Assembly (NCBI GenBank): GCA_035286465.1
Contig: DATEDF010000070.1
Coordinates: 35,664 to 99,663, forward strand
Length of the DNA: 64,000 nt
DNA from: Fen-1231 sp035286465
Lineage (GTDB): Bacteria > Gemmatimonadota > Gemmatimonadetes > Gemmatimonadales > Gemmatimonadaceae
Reading direction: 5' to 3'
Both the position numbers and the translations under genes were made by a program. How positions within the stretch are numbered: the stretch's first letter is position 1; each line of letters begins with the position of its first letter. Below are positions 26,478 through 35,745 of the stretch, in pieces. The notes beneath the pieces were generated by a model. The model did not search any database and was not told the origin of the DNA. It worked only from the letters and a program-made list of their open reading frames with translations.

Positions 26478-28258
26478 CCGTCCCCCTCCGTGCTGAGGAG
26501 TTGCCGCGGCGCCGCTTTCAGATAATGCGCGATGATCTTCGAGGCGATCCGGGCCGCGCGCGTACCGTGGCCGCCGAACTCCAGCATCACCGCCACCACG
26601 ATCTTCGGGTCGTTCGCCGGCGCGAAGCCGACGAACCAGGCGTGGTCGCGCGCGGGATCCTGCGCGTTCTGCGCGGTACCGGTCTTGCCGGCGAGCAGGA
26701 GTCCCTCGATCCGGCTCGCGGCGGCCGTCCCGCGGCTCACGACGCCGGCGAGCGCCGCGCGGAGTCCGGCGAGCTGGGCACTATCGAGCCGGAAGAGGCG
26801 TTCGCGCACAGGCGGGCCGCGCGCCACTCGCGGCCGCGCGGCCGCGCCATCCGTCGCGAGCGCGGTGTAGAAGCGCGCCATGTTCAGGACGGTCTGCGCG
26901 TTGCGCCCCTGCCCGATCGCGAGGTTCAGCGCCTCGCCGCCCTGGCTCCATCCGCGCGGGCCCGCGACGCGGTTGAAGTACGCCGTCGCGGGCACGGTCG
27001 GAAAGTCGGAGCGCATCTCGCTCGGCAGGTCAATCTCCGTACGCGCGCCGGCGCCGAGCGAGACGCCCCCCGCCACGAGGTTCGTCAGGCCGATCTTGAG
27101 TCCGAGCTGATAGAAGTACGCGTCGCACGACTGCTCGATCGCCTGCGCGAGCGTGAGCGACCCGTGGCCCTCCTTCTTGTGGCAGCGGAACCAGCGGTTC
27201 CCGTACTGATAGCCGCCCATGCACGGCACGCTCATCCGGTCGTCGAGCGTCGCGACTTTCGTCTCGAGCGCGATGACGGCGGTCGCGAGCTTCCACGTCG
27301 AGCCCGGCGGGTATTTCCCCTGCAGCGCCTTGTTGTAGAGCGGCTTGCGCGGATCCGAGTTCAGCGCGCGCCAATAGTCCACCGGAATGCTGCCGATGAA
27401 CCGGTTGGGGTCGAAGCTCGGCGCACTGTGCAGCGCGAGCACCGCGCCGGAGCCGGGCTCGAGCGCGACGGCGCCTCCCACGAGCGAGTCGCCGAAGAGG
27501 CCGACGATGAACCGCTGCAGGTCGAGGTCCACGTTGGTGTGGAGTGGCGGAGCGCTCACCGGCGGCAGGTCCTGCCGCGCACCCGCCTCCCGCACCACGC
27601 GGCCACGGGAGTCCACCTCGACGAACCGCACGCCCTCGCGGCCGTGCAGCCGAGACTCGTACTCGCGCTCGACTCCGCTCTTCCCCACCTGCTGCCCGGG
27701 CTTGTATCCGGCGAACGTCCTCGAGTCGAGCTCGCTCTCGTTGATCTCGCCCGTGTATCCCGAGAGCGCGGCGACCACCGGTCCGTCGGGATAGAACCGC
27801 TTGGGCGTCGGCTGGATGATGAGCCCGGGAAACTCGACGCGGTGCTCCTCGAGCACCGAGACCACGGTGAACGGTGCGTCGTCGAAGATCACGGCCGGCC
27901 GGTTCTGATTCCGTCGGAACCTCCGCACCACGGCGTCAATCTGGTCGTCCGGCAATGCGATCGTGCCGGCCAGCCGCCGCAGCGCCTCGCGCAATGAATC
28001 CGGACCGGGTGAAAAGAGCGAGACCGTGTACCCCGGGATGTTCTCGGCGATGATCGCGCCGTGCCGGTCGTACACGATGCCGCGCGCGGCGGGAATCGGC
28101 ACCTCGCGCAGCCGATTGAACTCCGAGCGCAGCACGTACCGCGCGTGCTGGAGAATCTGCGTACGGAAGAAGGAGCCGGCCAGGAAGAGAAAAGTCAGGA
28201 AGAGCAGCGCGGATGCGATCCGCGCGCGCCGCTGGACCTCGTTCGGCTGGAAGTTCAT
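26474..28258 (-). CDS. mrdA: Penicillin-binding protein 2 (elongasome transpeptidase)
   Basis: 594 residues: short cytoplasmic tail, one membrane segment (about 15-32), pedestal domain, then a transpeptidase domain. Catalytic motifs are S-T-W-K (Ser320, Lys323), S-C-D (377-379) and K-T-G (525-527). It cross-links new glycan strands with RodA and MreCD. The ATG overlaps mreD by 4 nt; the longer frame upstream is inside mreD. Confidence 0.94.
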   Translation of the reverse strand: MNFQPNEVQRRARIASALLFLTFLFLAGSFFRTQILQHARYVLRSEFNRLREVPIPAARGIVYDRHGAIIAENIPGYTVSLFSPGPDSLREALRRLAGTIALPDDQIDAVVRRFRRNQNRPAVIFDDAPFTVVSVLEEHRVEFPGLIIQPTPKRFYPDGPVVAALSGYTGEINESELDSRTFAGYKPGQQVGKSGVEREYESRLHGREGVRFVEVDSRGRVVREAGARQDLPPVSAPPLHTNVDLDLQRFIVGLFGDSLVGGAVALEPGSGAVLALHSAPSFDPNRFIGSIPVDYWRALNSDPRKPLYNKALQGKYPPGSTWKLATAVIALETKVATLDDRMSVPCMGGYQYGNRWFRCHKKEGHGSLTLAQAIEQSCDAYFYQLGLKIGLTNLVAGGVSLGAGARTEIDLPSEMRSDFPTVPATAYFNRVAGPRGWSQGGEALNLAIGQGRNAQTVLNMARFYTALATDGAAARPRVARGPPVRERLFRLDSAQLAGLRAALAGVVSRGTAAASRIEGLLLAGKTGTAQNAQDPARDHAWFVGFAPANDPKIVVAVMLEFGGHGTRAARIASKIIAHYLKAAPRQLLSTEGDG

Positions 28259-28743
28259 GCCCGGGCCGCCCCGAGCACGGGGCGGACCGCGAGCAGCACC
28301 ACGAGCCCCACCGCCGCCGTCACCGCCGCCGCGAGCGGCGACCAGAACACCGCCTGCACGAGCAGTTCGACGCCCCGGAGCCGCTGCTCCGCGATCAGCT
28401 CGATGAGGTCGAACGCCCACTTCCCGAGGAAGACGAAGACACCGTTGAGCGCGATGTTGTCGGCGAAGAACGCGGCCTTGAGCCGGCTGGCGCTGAAGCC
28501 CACGACGGTCATCGAGAGCGCGCCGGCTCCGAAGGCCGCCGGTGTGAGTGAATCGGAGACCAGTCCGAGCGCGAAGCCGAGCAGCGCCGCGACACCGGGT
28601 CGCGCGCGCACCGCCACCAGGAGGACGGCGATCACGAGAAAATCAATCGGCGCGCGCCACGCGAGCGCGGGCCGCAGCGTGTAGTGCAGGGCCACGAGCA
28701 GCAGGAACACGGCCGCCAGCCGCGCCGCGCGCGCCGGAGTCAC
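28255..28743 (-). CDS. mreD: Rod-shape-determining membrane protein MreD
   Basis: 162 residues with about five hydrophobic segments, the usual size and topology for MreD. GTG at 28743 overlaps the mreC stop (GTGA), and the stop overlaps mrdA. Sequence conservation in this family is low, so the call rests mostly on topology and strict mreB-mreC-mreD-mrdA-rodA order. Confidence 0.88.
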   Translation of the reverse strand: MTPARAARLAAVFLLLVALHYTLRPALAWRAPIDFLVIAVLLVAVRARPGVAALLGFALGLVSDSLTPAAFGAGALSMTVVGFSASRLKAAFFADNIALNGVFVFLGKWAFDLIELIAEQRLRGVELLVQAVFWSPLAAAVTAAVGLVVLLAVRPVLGAARA

Positions 28744-29708
28744 GGGACCTTCCGCGTGCTTTCCGGCCGGGCCGCAGCGCGCGCGAGGGAGTCCGCCGTG
28801 CGCCGACGCGAGAGCGCTGCGAGGGAGTCCGCCGCGCGCACCACGCGCCGCGTGGCCGCGTCGGTCGCGGCACCAACTTCCCAGGCGCTCTCGAGCCCCG
28901 CACGCACACGCGCGGCACCGACGATGAGCACGGATGCGACGTCCGGCAGCTTGACGACCGGACGCAAGAGGTACGTCCGGGCATAGCTCTCGCCGGTCTT
29001 CAGCTCCGACACGACGGTGCCGACCGGAATCCCCTTCGGGTAGACGCCGCCGAGCCCGGAGCTCACGACGAGCGCCCCCGGCTTGAGCGGCGCACGCAGC
29101 GGCACGCTCCGGAGTTCGAGAAGGTAGCGTTCGGCGCCCTGCCCGCCGAGGTGCGCGCCGACGATCCCGTACGCACTGCCGTCGGCGACCATCGCGCTCA
29201 CCCGGAAATCGGGATGCGGCCAGAGGATCGCGAGCGAGAGCGTGGCATCCGCCTGCTCGACCATCCCTACGAGGCCCTCCGGCGCGATCACGGGCGAAAA
29301 CGCCTCGACGCCTTCGCGCCGGCCCGCCGACAACGTCGCCGTGAACTCGTCGCCGAGGCCCCGGCCCTGCAGCACCTCCGCCGGGACGAATCCCCATTGC
29401 ACCGCCGCGGCGAGGCCCAGGAGCCGGCGCAGCCGCTCGTTCTCCTCCTCCACGCCCGCGAGACGTTGCGAGCGCAGCGTGACGCTGTCGGCCACGCGCA
29501 GCGCCTCGTCGCGCGCGAGGAACGCCTTCCGCCCCAGCTCGGCCCGCTCCTGCAACGCCGCGAGCGGCGCGACCATCGTGCCGCGGAGCGCCGCAGCCGT
29601 CGCGTTCCGCATCGGCGCAGGCAGGATCAGGCACACGAGCGCGGCCACGCCGCACACGCCGGCGAGCACGAGATCCACTCGGGTGTCCGTTCGCGCGGCC
29701 CGCGGCAC
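28740..29708 (-). CDS. mreC: Rod-shape-determining protein MreC
   Basis: 322 residues: one N-terminal membrane helix (about 13-30), a coiled coil (about 60-100, rich in Leu/Glu/Arg), then the periplasmic beta domain with VIAPEGLVGMVEQ and the SSGLGGVYPKGIPVGTV motif typical of MreC. The C-terminal 70 residues are a basic Arg/Ala-rich extension. It is 16 nt after mreB and overlaps mreD by 4 nt. Confidence 0.92.
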   Translation of the reverse strand: MPRAARTDTRVDLVLAGVCGVAALVCLILPAPMRNATAAALRGTMVAPLAALQERAELGRKAFLARDEALRVADSVTLRSQRLAGVEEENERLRRLLGLAAAVQWGFVPAEVLQGRGLGDEFTATLSAGRREGVEAFSPVIAPEGLVGMVEQADATLSLAILWPHPDFRVSAMVADGSAYGIVGAHLGGQGAERYLLELRSVPLRAPLKPGALVVSSGLGGVYPKGIPVGTVVSELKTGESYARTYLLRPVVKLPDVASVLIVGAARVRAGLESAWEVGAATDAATRRVVRAADSLAALSRRRTADSLARAAARPESTRKVP

Positions 29709-29724
29709 GGCTCGCTCGGGGCCC

Positions 29725-30762
29725 TCAGGTCGTGAGCACCGACCAGTACTTCTCCTCGTCGTCGAGGATGCGCCCGGTGCCCCGCACGACGCAGGTGAGT
29801 GGATCCTCGTCCACGTGGATCGGCAGCCCGGTCTCCTGCGTCAACAGAACGTCGAGCCCCCGAATCAGCGAGCCGCCGCCCGTCATCACGATCCCGCGAT
29901 CCACGATGTCGCTCGCCAACTCGGGCGGCGTGATCTCGAGCGCGCGGCGTACCGCATCCACGATCTGCTGCACCGGCTCCTGGCACGCCTCGCGGATCTC
30001 GGCGGAGTGCACGCGCACGGTCTTCGGAATCCCCGAAACCAGATCGCGCCCCTTCACCTCCATCTCGCGCTCCTCGCCCATCGGCGCCGCCGAGCCGATC
30101 TGGATCTTGATCTGTTCCGCCGTCGGCTCCCCGATGAGCAGGTTGTAGCTCTTGCGCATGAACTGCACGATCGCCGTGTCGAGCTCGTCGCCGCCCACCC
30201 GGATGGAGGTGTCGCTCACGATGCCCGAGAGCGCGATGACCGCGATCTCGGTCGTTCCACCACCAATGTCAATCACCATGTTCCCGGTCGGCGTTTCGAT
30301 CGGCAGGCCCACGCCGATGGCCGCCGCCATCGGCTCGGCGACCATGAATACCTCCTTCGCTCCCGCGCCGAGCGCCGAGTCGCGCACGGCGCGCCGCTCC
30401 ACCTCGGTGATCCCCGACGGTACGCAGACGATCACGCGCGGCTTCACCTTGAAGACGTGGTTCTCGATGATGAGCGTGAGGAAATAGCGCAGCATCCGTT
30501 CCGTCACGTCGAAGTCGGCGATGACGCCGTCCTTCATCGGCCGCACCGCGATGATGCCCTCCGGCGTGCGACCCAGCATGCGCTTCGCCTCGAGCCCCAC
30601 GCTCTTGATCTTCTTCGTCTCGCGGTCCAGCGCGACCACCGAGGGCTCGTTGAGGACGATCCCCTCGCCCTTCACGTAGATGAGCGTGTTGCAGGTGCCG
30701 AGATCCACCGCGATCGCATTGGCGGGAAAGAGCGAGCCGGTTTTGAAGAAGGGCCAGCGCAT
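29725..30762 (-). CDS. mreB: Actin-like rod-shape protein MreB
   Basis: 345 residues from ATG 30762. The actin-fold phosphate loops are AIAVDLGTCNTLIYVKG and IDIGGGTTEIAVIAL, with adenosine motif TGGGSLIRGLD. MreB filaments guide the elongasome. A GTG six codons upstream is possible but adds nothing conserved. First gene of the mreBCD-mrdA-rodA operon, with a candidate promoter at 30841-30870. Confidence 0.95.
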   Translation of the reverse strand: MRWPFFKTGSLFPANAIAVDLGTCNTLIYVKGEGIVLNEPSVVALDRETKKIKSVGLEAKRMLGRTPEGIIAVRPMKDGVIADFDVTERMLRYFLTLIIENHVFKVKPRVIVCVPSGITEVERRAVRDSALGAGAKEVFMVAEPMAAAIGVGLPIETPTGNMVIDIGGGTTEIAVIALSGIVSDTSIRVGGDELDTAIVQFMRKSYNLLIGEPTAEQIKIQIGSAAPMGEEREMEVKGRDLVSGIPKTVRVHSAEIREACQEPVQQIVDAVRRALEITPPELASDIVDRGIVMTGGGSLIRGLDVLLTQETGLPIHVDEDPLTCVVRGTGRILDDEEKYWSVLTT

Positions 30763-30840
30763 CAGGTATGCGACTCGCACGGATGCCGCGAGGTTTCGCG
30801 GCGCGGAGGAAACAACGGGCTCGGGCGGGGGACGAGCCGA

Positions 30841-30870
30841 AAGCTAGTCCGTGGGGGTGGAAGGGGGCAA
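30841..30870 (-). promoter_or_regulatory. Candidate mreB promoter, TTGCCC-N18-TAGCTT
   Basis: On the minus strand TTGCCC (30870-30865) and TAGCTT (30846-30841) are 18 nt apart, giving a leader of about 70 nt before the mreB ATG. It lies just outside the end of repeat locus D and uses the same TAGCTT -10 box as dusB, ptsN and rplM. Confidence 0.45.
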
Positions 30871-30890
30871 GCTGTTGTTGTTACACGACT

Positions 30891-31100
30891 TCGGTGAGAG
30901 GTGAGGAGTGCGAGGTGAGGGGGTGGGTGAAGGGCCAAGAGCGAATGGTGCAGAGTGAAGGGCTTGTGAGGGGCGAAGAGTTGGGTGAAAAGCAAAGGGC
31001 GAAGCGGTAGCCCCCTTCGCCCCTCACAATTGCCCTTCGCCCCTCACCATTCGCCCTTCACTCTTCACCAGACCCCTCACCCCTCACTTCTGACCCCTCA
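30891..31100. repeat. Heptamer inverted array, locus D
   Basis: About 30 consecutive 7-nt units from the susD stop codon toward mreB. On the minus strand the first three units include TGAGGGG twice more after the one that contains the stop codon itself; the far half carries the complementary type (CTTCACC, TCACCTC). The centre folds as GGGCGAAG (30997-31004) with CTTCGCCC (31015-31022) over a 10-nt loop. The 13-mer at 30966-30978 recurs inverted at 31015-31027 and 31035-31047. The 316-nt gap 30781-31097 holds only this array and the mreB promoter. Confidence 0.88.
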
Positions 31101-32513
31101 CGCCTTCTTGTCCAAGCACCCCTTGAAGTTCGGGTTGTTATCCTCCTGGTTGGTCACCGGGAGACTGAGCCAGTCGCCGTAGGGAACGCCACGATAGTGG
31201 GTTCCCGTCGGGTAGATCGTGTTCTCCGCCCGGCCGTACTGCCGGACGAGGCGCCGCATGTCGCTGAGGCGCTGGCCTCGGCTGAACGTCCAGAACGCCT
31301 TTTCGCGGAAGAGCAGGTCCACTCGGGTGGCGGTCGTCCCGGGATCGGCGAGGTCCGCCATCACGGCGGGCTGCACGGTTCCGAGCTTCGGCGGCGCGCG
31401 CCGAAGGGTGTTGAGCGTGTTGAGCCAGCCCGTCACGTCGCCGAGCTTGAGCTGGTTCTCCGCCTCGATGAGCCGGGCGTCGATCCCATTGAACAGCGAC
31501 GTGGACGTGAGCTGATCGTAGAGCGGCGTGGTGTACGAGATCACCGAACCGTCCTGCGACTTCGTGCCCGCAGGCGAGTTGCTCACCGGAAGCCTCGGAT
31601 CCCCGGCGGACCCGAACGGGAGCGACGGCTTCACGCTGAACTTGCCGGCGCTCGTCGTGACGATCGTGTCCCCCACGTTGTAGCGCCGCGAGCTGAAGGG
31701 CTGGCCCCAGAGCGTGTTCGTGCCGCCCGTGAGGGAGAAGGTGATGTCGTAGGTGTAGGACGTCGGGATGCCGGCGACCGAAGCCGCGGCACCCGCGTAG
31801 TCGTTGATGCCGAGCTGCGCGCGGGCCTTGCCGATCTTCGCCGCCCGGAAGACGGAGACGCTGAGCGCGTCCGTGCCGCTCGCCACGGATGTCGCCGAGT
31901 CGAACGAAGCGATCGCGACGCGGAACATCGCGTCATTCGTGATCGGCGCCCCGTAGATGAGCGTGGCGCCCGAGCCGTCACTCAGCGGCGTGCCGTTGCA
32001 GAAGTTCTGCGCCAGCGTCAGCTCGGCCACGCCGCGGGCCATGTACAGTTCGCCGATGTTCGCCGATTGCGCCGGCAGGAAGATCTTCATCGCCGCGATG
32101 GCCTGGTTCGCCGAGGTGCGCACCTGGTTGATGCTGCGGTACTGGCCCTGGATCGAGCTGTTGTCCGGCGGACTCTTGAACGATCGCTCGTCGGCCTCGT
32201 CGTTCTGGATGAAGGTCGAGCTGGTGGTCCACTCGTCCGCGAGCAGGCCGCCGAAGAGCCAGGTACTTTCGCCGCCCGCGGTGATGCCGCGGAGCCGGCC
32301 GAGCGCGCCAAGACGGAGCGCCGTGGCGCCGTCGGCGGTGTTGACGTTTTCCGGATTGATGATGTCCGGGTCGTTCGCGACGAGGAGCGCGTCCGTCACG
32401 GCACCGTGGCATGAAGCTGCGATCGCCAGGACGGCGGCCGCCGACGCCACCGCGAGCCCGCGCCGAACCGAAAGCAAGCGATTGGTCATGGTCGTATTCC
32501 GGGGGGTGGTCAT
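31098..32513 (-). CDS. SusD/RagB-family outer-membrane lipoprotein
   Basis: 471 residues. A signal peptide with lipobox (AVLAIAASC, Cys at about 35) places it as a lipoprotein at the outer membrane. The body fits the SusD fold, helical with a conserved C-terminal FWTFSRGQRLSDMRRLVRQYG region, which caps the SusC channel and captures ligand. The ATG overlaps the susC stop by 4 nt; an alternative ATG eight codons later fits the signal peptide better. No glycan- or peptide-degrading enzyme is near, so the ligand is unknown. Confidence 0.88.
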   Translation of the reverse strand: MTTPRNTTMTNRLLSVRRGLAVASAAAVLAIAASCHGAVTDALLVANDPDIINPENVNTADGATALRLGALGRLRGITAGGESTWLFGGLLADEWTTSSTFIQNDEADERSFKSPPDNSSIQGQYRSINQVRTSANQAIAAMKIFLPAQSANIGELYMARGVAELTLAQNFCNGTPLSDGSGATLIYGAPITNDAMFRVAIASFDSATSVASGTDALSVSVFRAAKIGKARAQLGINDYAGAAASVAGIPTSYTYDITFSLTGGTNTLWGQPFSSRRYNVGDTIVTTSAGKFSVKPSLPFGSAGDPRLPVSNSPAGTKSQDGSVISYTTPLYDQLTSTSLFNGIDARLIEAENQLKLGDVTGWLNTLNTLRRAPPKLGTVQPAVMADLADPGTTATRVDLLFREKAFWTFSRGQRLSDMRRLVRQYGRAENTIYPTGTHYRGVPYGDWLSLPVTNQEDNNPNFKGCLDKKA

Positions 32514-35500
32514 CAGAAGCCGAAGGAAAGACGCAGGATGAAGTAGCTCGGCGCCCCGTAGCTCTGGAAGTCGGCCGGGTTGTCGCCGCCACCTGTCGCG
32601 GTGAAGTCGCTCTCCGGGTCAACGCCGCGGTACTTGCTCCACTTGGCCACGTTGCGCGCCGAGGCGGTCACCGTCGCGCTGCGCGCGCGAAGCGACGAGG
32701 CGAGGCGCTGCGGCAGCGTGTACTGCACCGATACCTCGCGAATCTTGACGAACGCGCCCGGCTGGTAGAAGCCGTCGAGCGTCTGCGCCGGGTGGTTGCG
32801 CGTCGCGACGACCATCGCCTGCTCCTCAAACGTCGCCGCCGGGTTCATCAGGCCGTTGCAGTTCTGCCGGCTGACGCACCGGATTCGCTCGGTGTTGTTG
32901 TACCAGTGGTTGCCGCCGCGCCAGTCCACCATCGAAGTGATGCGCAGTTTGCGCTGGAGGAGGTCGATCCCCGTCGTGAGCGCGACGAACTTCCGGGGCG
33001 AGCTGTAGTCCACGAACGTGACCGAGTCTGCCACGAACAGCTCGTTGAGGGTCGGGTCCGCGTTGTAGACGAGGATGCCGTCCTTGTTCTTGTCGTCCCA
33101 TCCGGTGATCCGGCGGGCCCACATGCCGAACATCGGCCAGCCCTCGACCACGCGGTTCGTGGTGCCGATCTGCGGCGGGGTACCGCCCAGGCTCAGCACC
33201 CGATTCTCGTTGGCCGAGGCCGTGAGCGTCATGTCCACGCCCAGGTAGGAGCGGTCGAACGCTTGCCCCTGCAGCGTCAGCTCCCATCCGTTGTTGCGGA
33301 TGGCGCCGAGGTTCCTGCGCACGCTGGCGGCCGCGCCGAGCGACGGCGGGACGATCGCGTTGATCAGCGCGTTCTCGTTGCGCTTGTAGTACCACGTGAC
33401 ATCCACGTTCAGCCGGCCGCGCCAGAATCGCGCCTCGAAGCCCGACTCGATCTCGGTGGCCTGCTCGGGCTGGAGGTCGGAGTTCCCGAGTGCGTTGAAT
33501 ACCACGGCCGGGACATCCACGCCGCGGATGTTCGGGCTGGTGGCCGAGAACGTGCGCAGCGCATCGTTCGGGCCCGGCTGCACCCCCGACTTGCCGAAGG
33601 CGTAGCGGAGGCGCAACTGGTCCATGAACGAGGGCATCTTCATCCACGGCTCCTCGGAGACCACCCACGAGGCGCTGAACTTCGGGTAGAGCACATTCTG
33701 GAAGTTCGTGCCGAACGCGCTGTTCTGGTCGCTGCGCGCGGCGCCCGTCAGGAAAAGCCGGTCGTTGATCGCGACGACCTGTTCGACGAACTGCCCGAGC
33801 GTACGGGTCAGTGTCGTGCTCTGGCTGGCCCCCGGTGTGGCGGCGGCGCCGGCGACCTGCGTGCCCGGCGGGAGGTCCGTGCCCTGGGCGCTGTTCGCGT
33901 ACGTCTTGCTGTCCACATACTGGGCGCCGAACGTGGTCTTGCCGTTCAGCCACGAACGCGGGTTCCAGCTTGCCGTGGCCGAGAGGTTCGCCGTGAACGA
34001 GCGGATGTCAGCGCGGTTCGTTTCAACGAAGCCGTTGCGGTAGGTCGCCGAAATCGGCGGACCCTCTCCGCGCATCAGGAGGTTGTCCTCCACGCGGTCG
34101 GTGAAGTCGTTGCCGATGTCCGCCCGCGTCTGGAGCCAGGAGGTCGGGCGCCAGTTGATGTTCGTCGAGCCGATGAACCGGTTGATGCCCTGCTCCACCT
34201 TCTCCTGGTAGGTGTACACCGGCGTCCAGGCACGGTAGCCGTGCAGCGGCGTGCCGACCGTCGCGACGTTGCCGTTCTTCTCATACCCGGGGCCGCCAAA
34301 GCCCTGCGACCCGAGTCCCGCCGTCGCGTTGGACGACTGCACCAGTCGCTGGCCGATCGTCACGAACCCCGTGCTCACGTTCACGTCCAGCTTGGAGTTC
34401 AACGCCATGCTGATGTTCGCCCGCACGCTCGTCGCGTCGCGCACGTTCGGCCGCTCCAGCCAGGGCCGGAGCGGGATCTTCATCGTGTCAATCATCGTGT
34501 ACTCGAAGTCGGGCAGCTTGAAGATGCCCGTCTCCTTCTCGCGCGACGCCTGCACGTTGTATCGCACCGCGTCGGTGCCGCCGCGTACGCCGATGCCGAC
34601 CTCGCCGCGGTAGCCGTTGCCGAGCGGCGTGGCCTTCGGGTCCTTGAGCGGGCTGTAGATGCGCACGCTGTCCTTGAGGCAGGTGGCAGCCGCGATGATC
34701 GGGAGCGCGCACTCACGGTACGCCGTGGCGCCCGGCGAGTGGCCCGCGATCGTGTAGTTGTAGGGATAGACGTTCCGGTCCGAGAGCATTCCCGACTCGC
34801 CGTTCACCGTCCACTGCGCGGCGCCGGCGCGACCCTTCTTCGTGGTGATCACCACCACGCCATTCGCCGCGTCCGTCCCGTACAGCGTCGCCGCCGAGGG
34901 GCCCTTCACGATCTCGATGTTCTCGATCTCGTTCGGGTTGATGTCGCCCACGCGGCTCGGGTTGTTGTCACCCGTGAAGAGCGTGGTGCCCTGGCCCGAG
35001 TTCATGCGAATGCCGTCAATGATGTAGATCGGGTCGTTGCCGAGGGCGAGCGAGCTGGTGCCACGGATGCGGATGCGCGCACCCGCGCCCGTCTGCATGC
35101 CCGGCGTGACCAGCACGCCCGGCGTGCGGCCGTTCAGGAGGTCGTTCATGCTCGCGATCGGAGCGGTCTCGGTGAGCTTCGACGCGTCAATGGAGACCAC
35201 CGCGTGGCCAAGCTCCACACGCCGCGTCTCGCCCGTGGCCGTCGTCACGACCGGCGTGAGCTGGATCGCGACGTTGGAGAGCGTGAACTCCACCGCGACG
35301 GTGGTCGTCGCGGAGACCGTCACCTCCTTCTTCTGCTCCGCGTAGCCCACGCGCAGCACGCGCACCTGCTGGCGGCCGACGGGCACGCCACGGAGCAGCA
35401 CCCTGCCCTCCGGACCGGTGAGGCCGCCCAGCGTCGTGTTGACCACGGAAACTTGCGCCTGGAAGACCGCGCGACCGCTTCCCTGCTCGAGCACCGACAC

Positions 35501-35614
35501 ACCGATGTTGCCGGTGGCCTGCTGCGCCACTGCGGGCATCGCGCTCGCCACCAGCACGATCCAGAGAGTGCACCAGCGCGCGAGGCGCTGCCGCCACGGG
35601 GTTGACCTGTTCAT
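32513..35614 (-). CDS. SusC/RagA-family TonB-dependent outer-membrane transporter
   Basis: 1033 residues. Signal peptide (about 1-31, ending AVAQ), a carboxypeptidase-regulatory-like domain (about 36-110), a plug with IRIRGTSSL, PIYIIDGIR and IEIVKGPSAATLYGTDAANG, and a 22-strand-type barrel ending in Phe (LRLSFGF). The SusC-specific TSSLALGNDPIYIIDG motif separates it from ordinary siderophore receptors. ATG 35614 is chosen because GAGGAG lies 10 nt upstream and the signal peptide begins there. A promoter is visible at 35686-35713. Energy comes from TonB-ExbBD, not encoded here. Confidence 0.93.
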   Translation of the reverse strand: MNRSTPWRQRLARWCTLWIVLVASAMPAVAQQATGNIGVSVLEQGSGRAVFQAQVSVVNTTLGGLTGPEGRVLLRGVPVGRQQVRVLRVGYAEQKKEVTVSATTTVAVEFTLSNVAIQLTPVVTTATGETRRVELGHAVVSIDASKLTETAPIASMNDLLNGRTPGVLVTPGMQTGAGARIRIRGTSSLALGNDPIYIIDGIRMNSGQGTTLFTGDNNPSRVGDINPNEIENIEIVKGPSAATLYGTDAANGVVVITTKKGRAGAAQWTVNGESGMLSDRNVYPYNYTIAGHSPGATAYRECALPIIAAATCLKDSVRIYSPLKDPKATPLGNGYRGEVGIGVRGGTDAVRYNVQASREKETGIFKLPDFEYTMIDTMKIPLRPWLERPNVRDATSVRANISMALNSKLDVNVSTGFVTIGQRLVQSSNATAGLGSQGFGGPGYEKNGNVATVGTPLHGYRAWTPVYTYQEKVEQGINRFIGSTNINWRPTSWLQTRADIGNDFTDRVEDNLLMRGEGPPISATYRNGFVETNRADIRSFTANLSATASWNPRSWLNGKTTFGAQYVDSKTYANSAQGTDLPPGTQVAGAAATPGASQSTTLTRTLGQFVEQVVAINDRLFLTGAARSDQNSAFGTNFQNVLYPKFSASWVVSEEPWMKMPSFMDQLRLRYAFGKSGVQPGPNDALRTFSATSPNIRGVDVPAVVFNALGNSDLQPEQATEIESGFEARFWRGRLNVDVTWYYKRNENALINAIVPPSLGAAASVRRNLGAIRNNGWELTLQGQAFDRSYLGVDMTLTASANENRVLSLGGTPPQIGTTNRVVEGWPMFGMWARRITGWDDKNKDGILVYNADPTLNELFVADSVTFVDYSSPRKFVALTTGIDLLQRKLRITSMVDWRGGNHWYNNTERIRCVSRQNCNGLMNPAATFEEQAMVVATRNHPAQTLDGFYQPGAFVKIREVSVQYTLPQRLASSLRARSATVTASARNVAKWSKYRGVDPESDFTATGGGDNPADFQSYGAPSYFILRLSFGF

Positions 35615-35650
35615 GGACGATCTTCTCCTCGAAGGGGTCCGGACGCGACC

Positions 35651-35670
35651 GGGTCGCTCAGGGTCGCTCA
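35651..35670. repeat. Two tandem 10-bp repeats in susC leader
   Basis: GGGTCGCTCA occurs twice in a row between the candidate susC promoter and its start codon. It could be a regulator-binding site or slippage; nothing else supports a function. Confidence 0.6.
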
Positions 35671-35685
35671 GCGTGGAACGTGTTG

Positions 35686-35713
35686 AATATTCCCGATTTA
35701 CCGCGTGCGTCAA
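35686..35713 (-). promoter_or_regulatory. Candidate susC promoter, TTGACG-N16-AATATT
   Basis: On the minus strand TTGACG (35713-35708) and AATATT (35691-35686) are 16 nt apart in the only AT-rich patch of the susC upstream region, leaving a leader of about 65 nt. Confidence 0.45.
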
Positions 35714-35745
35714 GCTCATCTATACAGGCCTTACCCTCTCCACAC

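Noticed and set aside
25047..26525. 492-codon plus-strand frame opposite rodA
   Set aside because: Highly charged repetitive product antisense to a clear SEDS protein.
30891..31100. CRISPR array
   Set aside because: Units are 7 nt, contiguous and degenerate, with no unique spacers and no cas genes.
32411..35605. 1064-codon plus-strand open frame opposite the SusC gene
   Set aside because: It is a GC-rich mirror frame of a clear TonB-dependent transporter; its product is Arg/His/Ala-biased with no domain, signal or start context.
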